From: Muricoccus pecuniae
GTDB taxonomy: Bacteria > Pseudomonadota > Alphaproteobacteria > Acetobacterales > Acetobacteraceae
DNA: 64,000 nucleotides
NCBI RefSeq assembly: GCF_014199205.1
Contig: NZ_JACIJD010000002.1
Span: 124,001 to 188,000 of the forward strand
Reading direction: 5' to 3'
Of the stretch, positions 58,449 to 64,000 are shown in pieces. The number at the start of each line of letters is the position of its first letter. Positions within the stretch are counted from its first letter, which is position 1. Position numbers and translations under genes: made by a program. A model generated the notes under the pieces. That model was not told the origin of the DNA and ran no database searches. It saw only the letters and a list, made by a program, of their open reading frames with translations.

Positions 58449-59444
58449 GTGCAACATCTGTCCCGCCGTGCCCTGGCCGGGCTGCTGGCCGCCATCCCCG
58501 GGCTGCGGGCGGCGAGCGCGCAGCCCGCGGCCAGCGGAGGCCAGCCCGCCTATCCCTCCCGCCCCGTGCGGATCGTCGTGCCCTTCCCGCCGGGGCAGGC
58601 GAGCGACATCTTCGCCCGGGTGCTGGCGGAGGGCTTCTCCTCCCGCTGGGCGCATCCCGTGGTGGTGGAGAACCGGCCCGGCGGCGGCGGGGCGCTGGCG
58701 GTCGAGGCCGTCACCCGCAGCGCGGCGGACGGCTACACCCTTCTCTGGGGCGGCACGGGGATCACCGTGCTGCCGGCCGTGCAGGCCCGGCTGCCCTATG
58801 ACGTGGCGCGGGACCTCTCGGCCATCGTGCGGGCGGCCGATATCCCGATGATGATCGTCGCCTCCAACAGCGGCGGAATCCGCAACCTCGGCGACCTGCT
58901 GGAGCGGGCGCGGGCGAGGCCGGGGGAGCTGGTCTACGGCTCCGGCGGCCCCGCGAGCCTCCAGCACCTGACGGGGGAGCTGCTCTCGATGCGGGCGGGG
59001 ATCCGCATGAGCCACGTCCCCTATCGCGGCAGCGCGCCGGCCATGGCGGACCTGCTCTCCGGCACCATCCCGCTGATGGTGGACAGCTCGGCCAGCGCGC
59101 TGCCGCAGATCCGGGCGGGGCGCATCACCGCCATCGCCGTGGCCTCCGAGGCGCGCTCGCCCCTCATGCCCGAGGTGCCGACGGTGGCCGAGGGCGGGGT
59201 GACCGGCGTGGTGGCGATGGGGTGGAACGGGCTCTACGCCCCCGCGGGCACGCCGCCCGCGCTCATCGAGCGGATCAATGCCGAGGCGAACCGCATCCTC
59301 ACCGACCCGGCCGTGGTGGCGCGCCTGGGCGAGCTGGGCGCCGAGCCGACGCCGGGCAGCCCGAAATCCTTCCAGGACTTCACCCTGGCCGAGCTGGCCA
59401 AGTGGCGCGAGGTGGCCCGGGCCGCCGAGCTGAAGCTGGAGTAG
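58449..59444 (+). CDS. Tripartite tricarboxylate transporter-type (Bug) substrate-binding protein
   Basis: A 331-residue exported binding protein: (M)QHLSRRALAGLLAAIPGLRA signal, cleavage near ASAQ, then the Bug opening SRPVRIVVPFPPGQASDIFARVLAEGF and VENRPGGGGALAVEAVTRSAADGYTLLWG in parts. SHVPYRGSAPAMADLLSGTIPLMVDSSASALPQI is the standard domain-2 phrase. I chose the GTG at 58449 because GGAGGG lies about ten bases before it and the signal peptide then fits; an ATG at 58407 is open. It is four bases upstream of the aconitase-family gene, so ligand and enzyme substrate are probably the same or related carboxylates. Confidence 0.88.
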   Translation: MQHLSRRALAGLLAAIPGLRAASAQPAASGGQPAYPSRPVRIVVPFPPGQASDIFARVLAEGFSSRWAHPVVVENRPGGGGALAVEAVTRSAADGYTLLWGGTGITVLPAVQARLPYDVARDLSAIVRAADIPMMIVASNSGGIRNLGDLLERARARPGELVYGSGGPASLQHLTGELLSMRAGIRMSHVPYRGSAPAMADLLSGTIPLMVDSSASALPQIRAGRITAIAVASEARSPLMPEVPTVAEGGVTGVVAMGWNGLYAPAGTPPALIERINAEANRILTDPAVVARLGELGAEPTPGSPKSFQDFTLAELAKWREVARAAELKLE

Positions 59445-59448
59445 CGCG

Positions 59449-61416
59449 ATGGGCCAGCTGCTCGAGACCGGGGGCCGCATCCTCTTCCTCTCCGAGGACC
59501 CGGCGCTGATCGCGGCGCAGCTCGGCGGGCGCGACCTCCTCGCCGGCGAGGCCGGGACGCTGCGGAACGAGATCTCGACGGACGAGATCACCCCGCTGCC
59601 CTCCCTCGTCTATTTCGACGAGCGGCTGGCCGATCACGCCTATACCGGGGTGAAGGCCGGGGACGCGCTGCCCATCGGCGTGGGCGCCGTGCGCGCGGGC
59701 GGCTTCGGCGTGGCGGTGGCGGGCGGGCGCTACGGCAAGGGCTCCTCCCGCGAGCACAGCCCGTTGGCCGAGAGGATGGCGGGCATCCGCCTCGTCATCG
59801 CCGGGAGCTTCGAGCGGATCTACCGGCAGAACGCCGACAATCTCGGCCTCTTCACCTCCACCGACTTCGGGCTCGTCGACCGCATCCGGCGGGGCGAGGC
59901 GATCGAGGTGGAGGAGTTGCTGGCGGGGCGGGACGCCCTGGCCGCCGCCGTGCTGCGGGCGGGCGGGCTGCTGCGCTACGGCCAGGCGCGGCTCCGGCAC
60001 CCGGTCCCCGCCGCCGTGCCGGAGGGGGAGCGCGGGCCGCGGACGCTGGTCGCCAAGATCCTGGAGCGCCACGCCCTGTCCACGCCGGACCTGCCCGCGC
60101 CGCTGGAGCCGGGGCAGGGCGGCTTCGTGCGCGCCGATACCCGCTTCATCCACGACATCTACACCGCCATGGCGCGCTTCATGCTGCGCGACGCCTTCGG
60201 GGAGGCGCTGCGGCTGCACGACCCCGCCTCCATCCTCACCTTCGAGGACCACTACTCCTACGCCCATCGCAGCGAGGCGCATGTCCGGCGCGGGCTGCTC
60301 CCCCAGGTGCGGGAGCTGTCGGCGGCGCACCGGGCCTTCGTGGCCGAGAACGGGCTGCGGGACCACGGCTACCTGCCGACGGGGGAGGGGTCCGAGGGCA
60401 TCTCCCACGCGCTGATGGCCGAGCGCTACGCCCTGCCCGGGCAGCTCGTGGCGGGGACGGATTCGCACACCCCGCACAGCGGGGCGCTGGGCTGCCTCGC
60501 CTTCGGGGTGGGAACGACGGACATGGCGAACGCCATGGTCACCGGCGCGGTGCGGCTGACCGTGCCGGAGGTGCTGCGGATCGAGCTGCGCGGCACTCCG
60601 CCGCGCGGGGTGACGGCGAAGGACATCGTCCTGCACCTCCTCGCCCTGCCCCCGCTGCGGGCCGGGGCCGGGGTGGGCAAGGTCTTCGAGTTCGGCGGGG
60701 AGGGCATCGCCGCACTGAACACGGATGAGCGGACCACCCTGACCAACATGACGGCCGAGCTGGGCGGCTTCACCGGCATCGTCGAGCCGGATGCGGAGAC
60801 CCTGCGCTTCCTGCGGGAGCGCCGGGGGATCGTCTTCGAGCTGGAGCCCTGGATGCGGAGCGACCCCGGCGCCCCCTATGCCGGGGTTATCGAGGTGGAC
60901 CTTCCCTCCCTCTCCCCCATGGTCGCGGCCCCCGGCGATCCCGGGCGCGGGCTGGACCTCCCGGCCCTCCCCGGCCCCGTGCGGATCGATATCGCCTATG
61001 GCGGCTCCTGCACCGCGGGGAAGCGGGAGGATTTCGACCGCTACCACGAGGTGCTGGCCTGGGCCGCCGCCCGGGGGCTGCGCGTGGCCGAGGGGGTGGA
61101 GCTGTTCCTGCAGTTCGGCACCGTCGCCGTGCGCGACTACTGCGAGGCGAGGGGCTTCCTCGACGCCTTCGGGCGCGTGGGCGCCACCATCCTCCAGCCG
61201 GCCTGCGGGGCCTGCGCGAATTGCGGCCCGGGCACCTCCACCCGCGCGGACCAGGTGACGGTGAGCGCCATCAACCGCAACTTCCCCGGCCGCGGCGGGC
61301 CGGGGCAGGTCTGGCTGGCCAGCCCGCCGACGGTGGCCGCCAGCGCCATCGCGGGGGAGATCGTATCCTTCGAGGAGCTGCGCGCGCGCTTCGGGGAGGC
61401 GGCCGTCCCGGCCTGA
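59449..61416 (+). CDS. Aconitase-family hydro-lyase with swivel domain first (LeuD-LeuC order fusion)
   Basis: A 655-residue fusion. Residues 1-~185 are the small swivel domain with the LeuD motif YGKGSSREHSPLAER (residues 95-109). From ~200 on is the LeuC/aconitase catalytic domain, with VAGTDSHTPHSGALGCLAFGVG (335-354) and cluster Cys at C521 (GGSCTAGK) and C586/C589 (ACGACANCGPG). Normal 3-isopropylmalate dehydratases are two separate genes, LeuC then LeuD; aconitases have the swivel last. Here the swivel is first. It should dehydrate/hydrate a 2- or 3-hydroxy di- or tricarboxylic acid. Its partner Bug gene is just upstream. Confidence 0.88.
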   Translation: MGQLLETGGRILFLSEDPALIAAQLGGRDLLAGEAGTLRNEISTDEITPLPSLVYFDERLADHAYTGVKAGDALPIGVGAVRAGGFGVAVAGGRYGKGSSREHSPLAERMAGIRLVIAGSFERIYRQNADNLGLFTSTDFGLVDRIRRGEAIEVEELLAGRDALAAAVLRAGGLLRYGQARLRHPVPAAVPEGERGPRTLVAKILERHALSTPDLPAPLEPGQGGFVRADTRFIHDIYTAMARFMLRDAFGEALRLHDPASILTFEDHYSYAHRSEAHVRRGLLPQVRELSAAHRAFVAENGLRDHGYLPTGEGSEGISHALMAERYALPGQLVAGTDSHTPHSGALGCLAFGVGTTDMANAMVTGAVRLTVPEVLRIELRGTPPRGVTAKDIVLHLLALPPLRAGAGVGKVFEFGGEGIAALNTDERTTLTNMTAELGGFTGIVEPDAETLRFLRERRGIVFELEPWMRSDPGAPYAGVIEVDLPSLSPMVAAPGDPGRGLDLPALPGPVRIDIAYGGSCTAGKREDFDRYHEVLAWAAARGLRVAEGVELFLQFGTVAVRDYCEARGFLDAFGRVGATILQPACGACANCGPGTSTRADQVTVSAINRNFPGRGGPGQVWLASPPTVAASAIAGEIVSFEELRARFGEAAVPA

Positions 61417-61423
61417 CCGGCCT

Positions 61424-63310
61424 TCAGACCGCGCCCTCGTCCCGCAGCAGCGCCTCCACCGCCTCGGGCGGGACATCGGCTGTCGTGAAGGCCTCCCCGG
61501 CGTTCCGCAGGAGGACGAAGCGCATGGCCCCGCCGCGCGCCTTCTTGTCCTTGCGCATCCGGCCCATCAGCGCCTCCGCCGTGAAGCCCCGGGGCAGGTC
61601 GCCGAGGCGCGCGGGCAGGCCGACGGCGGCCAGGTGCTCCATCACCCGCCCCGGCCATTCCTGGGCGAGGTGGCCCAGCCGGACGGAGAGGGAGGCGGCG
61701 AGGCCGAGGCCGACCGCCACCGCCTCCCCGTGCAGCAGCGTGCCGTCATAGCCGCACTCGGCCTCCAGGGCATGGGCGAAGGTGTGGCCGAGATTGAGCA
61801 GGGCCCGGCCGCCCTCGGGCGCTGTCTCGAACTCGTCCTCCACCACCACCCCGGCCTTGAGGCGGCAGGATTCGAGCACGGCGTGGCGCAGCGCCTCGGG
61901 GTCCCCGGCCATGGCGGCGGGGCCGCAGGCCTCGCACCATTCCCAGAGCGGGCCCTGCAGCAGCCCGTGCTTCGCCACCTCTCCCCAGCCGGCGCGAAGC
62001 TCGCGCGCGGGGAGGGTGTTGAGCGTGTCGGTATCGGCCAGGACGATGCGCGGCTGGTGGAAGGCGCCGGCGAGGTTCTTCCCCGCGCCGAGGTTCACCC
62101 CCGTCTTGCCGCCGACGGAGCTGTCCACCTGGGCGAGCAGGGTGGTCGGGATCTGCACGAAGGGCATGCCGCGCATGGCCACGGCGGCCGCGAAGCCGGC
62201 GAGGTCGCCCACCACCCCGCCGCCGAGGGCGATGACGGCGGTGCCCCGGTCCGCCCCGGCGGCGAGGATGCGCTCCAGCACCCTCTCCAGCACGGCCATG
62301 CTCTTCGAGCCCTCGCCGGGCGGCACGGTGACCTCGGCGCGGATGTCGAATCCGCCCTCCTCCAGCCCGGCGCGGAGGCGCGGGAGGTGCAGGGCGGCGA
62401 CGTTGGCGTCGGAGACGATCGCGACGCGGCGGGAGGGAAGATGCGCCGCCATCAGCCCGCCCGCCCGGGGAAGCAGGCCGCTGCCCACCACGATCTCATA
62501 GGGGTTGGCGGAGAGGGCGACGGGCAGGCGCGCGGGGCGCTGCCAGCCGGCCAGCGCGCGCTCCGCCCGGATGGTCGTCACCTCCGGCGTGTCCTCCCCG
62601 CAGTCCAGCGCCAGGTCGGCCTCGGCGTAGAAGGGGTAGCGGGCCGCCATGAGGCCGCGCAGCACCTCCTCCGGGTCGCGCCCGATGAAGAGGGGGCGGT
62701 TGCTGCGCCCGGCGATCCGCCGCTTGAGCACGGGAATCGGTGCGCGCAGCCAGAGGGTGACGGCCCCGGCCTCGCGCAGGGCGCGGCGGGTGCGGGGATC
62801 GACATAGGCCCCGCCGCCGGTGGCCAGCACCGCGGGCGGCCCGGCCGCGATGCGGGAGATGACGCGGCGCTCGCCGTCCCGGAAATGCGCCTCGCCGTAG
62901 CGGGCGAAGATCTCGGCGACCGTCATCCCGGCCGCGTTCTCGATCTCCGTGTCGGCATCGAGGAAGGGCAGGCCGAGCCGCGCGGCGAGGCGGCGCCCGA
63001 TGGCCGACTTCCCGGCGCCCGGCATGCCGACGAGGACGATGCTGCGGCCCCAGGGTCCTGGCCGCGGCGCCGCGCCCGGGGCGGCAGCGGGTGCCTCGGC
63101 CGGGGCGGCGGCGCGTACCGCGCCCGGGGTAGCGGCGCGTACCGCGCCCGGGGCAGCGGCGTGTGCCGCACCCGGGGCGCCGGGCGGCGGCGCGGCCGCC
63201 GCGCCGGGGCTCGCCGGGGCGGGAAGGGGAGCGGCCAGGGCCTCGTCAGGGGCTGGCTGGGCGGGTGGGGGATCGGCGAGGTTGCGTGACACGGCGCGCG
63301 ACGGTAGCAC
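61424..63310 (-). CDS. aroKB: Bifunctional shikimate kinase / 3-dehydroquinate synthase
   Basis: A 628-residue fusion catalysing two shikimate-pathway steps (2 and 5). The kinase part (about residues 88-255) has the P-loop GMPGAGKSAIGRRLAARLG, DADTEIE and RDGERRVI, with GGGAYVDP. The synthase part (about 265-628) has GEGSKSM, ALGGGVVGDLAGFAAAVAMRG, IPTTLLAQVDSSVGGKTGVNLGAGKN and LNLGHTFAHALE. The first ~85 residues are an Ala/Pro-rich extension coded by a 24-base tandem repeat. The GTG at 63310 is used; a GTG six codons later (MSRNLADPP) is equally good. It is divergent from the small membrane gene and xerD. Confidence 0.93.
   Translation of the reverse strand: MLPSRAVSRNLADPPPAQPAPDEALAAPLPAPASPGAAAAPPPGAPGAAHAAAPGAVRAATPGAVRAAAPAEAPAAAPGAAPRPGPWGRSIVLVGMPGAGKSAIGRRLAARLGLPFLDADTEIENAAGMTVAEIFARYGEAHFRDGERRVISRIAAGPPAVLATGGGAYVDPRTRRALREAGAVTLWLRAPIPVLKRRIAGRSNRPLFIGRDPEEVLRGLMAARYPFYAEADLALDCGEDTPEVTTIRAERALAGWQRPARLPVALSANPYEIVVGSGLLPRAGGLMAAHLPSRRVAIVSDANVAALHLPRLRAGLEEGGFDIRAEVTVPPGEGSKSMAVLERVLERILAAGADRGTAVIALGGGVVGDLAGFAAAVAMRGMPFVQIPTTLLAQVDSSVGGKTGVNLGAGKNLAGAFHQPRIVLADTDTLNTLPARELRAGWGEVAKHGLLQGPLWEWCEACGPAAMAGDPEALRHAVLESCRLKAGVVVEDEFETAPEGGRALLNLGHTFAHALEAECGYDGTLLHGEAVAVGLGLAASLSVRLGHLAQEWPGRVMEHLAAVGLPARLGDLPRGFTAEALMGRMRKDKKARGGAMRFVLLRNAGEAFTTADVPPEAVEALLRDEGAV
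63063..63182. repeat. 24-base tandem array within the aroK-aroB N-terminal coding region
   Basis: Five 24-base units start at 63063, 63087, 63111, 63135 and 63159, each with a CCCGGGG or near-CCCGGGG core; the third and fourth differ by one base. Read on the minus strand they code eight-residue Ala/Pro/Gly-rich repeats (APGAVRAA type) ahead of the shikimate-kinase domain. Because 24 is divisible by three, copy-number change would not break the frame. Confidence 0.75.
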
Positions 63311-63381
63311 AACGCAACCGCCGCGTCGTCCGGGCGGTCCGCCGGCCCCCTGGCCGCGCGCTATGGGAAGCCGATCGCCGC

Positions 63382-63528
63382 ATGTTCCGACGTCCCCTCC
63401 CCCTGCTGGTGCTGCTGCTCGTCGGGGCCCTCGTCGCGGCGCTCCTGGCCATCGGCGCCTTCCCCCCGGGGGTGACGCCGCAGCCGGTCGAGCGCGTGCT
63501 GCCGAACGACCGCTTCGGTCCCCGCTGA
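63382..63528 (+). CDS. Small single-span membrane protein
   Basis: A 48-residue protein, MFRRPLPLLVLLLVGALVAA..., with one membrane helix (residues 6-26) and a short polar tail (PVERVLPNDRFGPR). It is divergent from aroK-aroB by 72 bases and 34 bases before xerD. Small proteins of this look precede xerD in related bacteria. The frame is open long before the ATG, but MFRRP gives the natural start. Function is unknown. Confidence 0.6.
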   Translation: MFRRPLPLLVLLLVGALVAALLAIGAFPPGVTPQPVERVLPNDRFGPR

Positions 63529-63561
63529 CCGACCCCGGCTGACCAGGGCCACCGCCGCCGC

Positions 63562-64000
63562 GTGAACCGCCATCTCGAGGCCTTCCTGGAGATGCTGGCG
63601 GCCGAGCGCGGCGCCGCCCGCAACACGCTCGCCGCCTACCGGGCCGATCTGGAGGACGCGACGGGCTTCGCCGCCCGCCGCGCCGGGGAGGCGGCGGAGG
63701 CGATGAGCGCGGAGACGCTGCGCCGCTACGTTTCCGGCCTCACCGATGCCGGCCTCTCCCCCCGCACCGCCGCGCGCCGCCTCTCCGCGCTGCGCCAGTT
63801 CCACCGCTTCCTCGCGCGGGAGGGCCTGCGCGCCGACGACCCGACCGAGGCGCTGGACAGCCCGCGCCAGCCCGCCCTCCTGCCCCGCCCGCTGCGGGAG
63901 GAGGAGGTGGAGCGCCTGATCGCCGCCGCCGCCGCCCTGCCGGAGCGGCGTGCGCCGCTGGCCGTGGCGGTGTGCGAGCTTCTCTACTGCTCCGGCCTCA
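63562..64000 (+). CDS. xerD: Site-specific tyrosine recombinase XerD, N-terminal part (partial at window end)
   Basis: A GTG start at 63562 opens a frame that runs off the window after 146 codons: (M)NRHLEAFLEMLAAERGAARN..., TLAAYRADLEDATGFAARR, RYVSGLTDAGLSPRTAARRLSALRQFHRFLAREG and DDPTEALDSPRQPALLPRPLREEEVERLI. This is the SAM-like N-terminal core-binding domain and the start of the catalytic domain (ELLYCSGL) of XerC/XerD recombinases, which resolve chromosome dimers. Assignment to XerD over XerC rests on the aroK-aroB neighbourhood usual for this family. Confidence 0.85.
   Translation, partial: MNRHLEAFLEMLAAERGAARNTLAAYRADLEDATGFAARRAGEAAEAMSAETLRRYVSGLTDAGLSPRTAARRLSALRQFHRFLAREGLRADDPTEALDSPRQPALLPRPLREEEVERLIAAAAALPERRAPLAVAVCELLYCSGL

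Noticed and set aside
1-64000. CRISPR arrays, rRNA, tRNA genes, complete insertion sequences
   Set aside because: None seen. The tandem arrays have units of 13-24 bases without spacers, so they are not CRISPR.

Overview
The window reads as a contiguous chromosomal segment of a very GC-rich alphaproteobacterium, most probably an Acetobacteraceae member of the Roseomonas type. The grounds are gene order and gene families, not a database search. They include the aerobic cobaltochelatase pair cobS-cobT beside bolA and a J-domain gene, a fused shikimate kinase/3-dehydroquinate synthase next to xerD, the radA-cvpA-purF-SDR order, yfgM-bamB-der, and two Bug-type solute-binding proteins without membrane partners. 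GC is above 70% nearly everywhere except at about 6.04-7.75 kb. I see no tRNA, rRNA, CRISPR array or intact insertion sequence.

Layout. 0-6.07 kb: a tight plus-strand operon with the tail of a branched-chain-amino-acid-type binding protein, livH-livM-livG-livF, a cupin, an FAD monooxygenase and an alpha/beta hydrolase, which suggests import plus oxidative breakdown of one unidentified compound. 6.04-7.95 kb: a lower-GC island with a decayed glycosyltransferase gene and an intact CatB-type O-acetyltransferase; it seems to have disturbed the genes on both sides. 7.95-11.8 kb: DUF1800, DUF1501 and DUF1194 genes for probably exported proteins, plus a small protein. 11.77-13.66 kb (minus): a 2-hydroxyacid dehydrogenase and YgfZ. 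13.74-19.26 kb: a surface-glycan locus (GT9, GT4, O-antigen ligase/polymerase-like, and an asparagine-synthase-like protein with changed catalytic motifs).

19.5-26.5 kb: a Bug protein, an exported lipase-like hydrolase, an AbrB-family transporter coupled to a DUF1289 gene, dihydroorotase, an Old-Yellow-Enzyme-type reductase behind a double-hairpin mosaic repeat, and a small lipoprotein. 26.6-35.6 kb is mostly housekeeping: yfgM-like, bamB-like, der, then on the minus strand a methyltransferase, an SDR, purF, cvpA and radA. 35.7-42.8 kb: a MAPEG protein, two tandem spore-photoproduct-lyase-family radical SAM genes (odd in a non-sporulating lineage), an ABC-2 permease, a histidine phosphatase, a SYLF protein, and a DUF2231 gene coupled to a sorbosone-dehydrogenase-like gene. 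42.9-49 kb: gamma-glutamyltransferase, SDR, haloacid dehalogenase, hydrolase, VOC and Nudix genes. 49.2-53.7 kb: an Atm1-type exporter, a small protein, rpmB with a clear terminator, a histidine-kinase-like protein lacking its phosphoacceptor His, and a phytase-like esterase. 53.7-57.7 kb: cobT, cobS, J-domain gene and bolA. 57.8-64 kb: DUF2889, Bug protein plus a swivel-first aconitase-family enzyme, aroK-aroB, a small membrane protein and the start of xerD.

A recurring oddity is a set of short-unit tandem arrays (13, 18, 22 and 24 bp), three of them with CCCGGG-type cores; three lie between genes and one inside the aroK-aroB N-terminus. No conventional DNA-binding regulator gene was recognised. 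Coordinates of starts are my best choice from ribosome-binding sites and overlaps, and alternatives are given where they matter.
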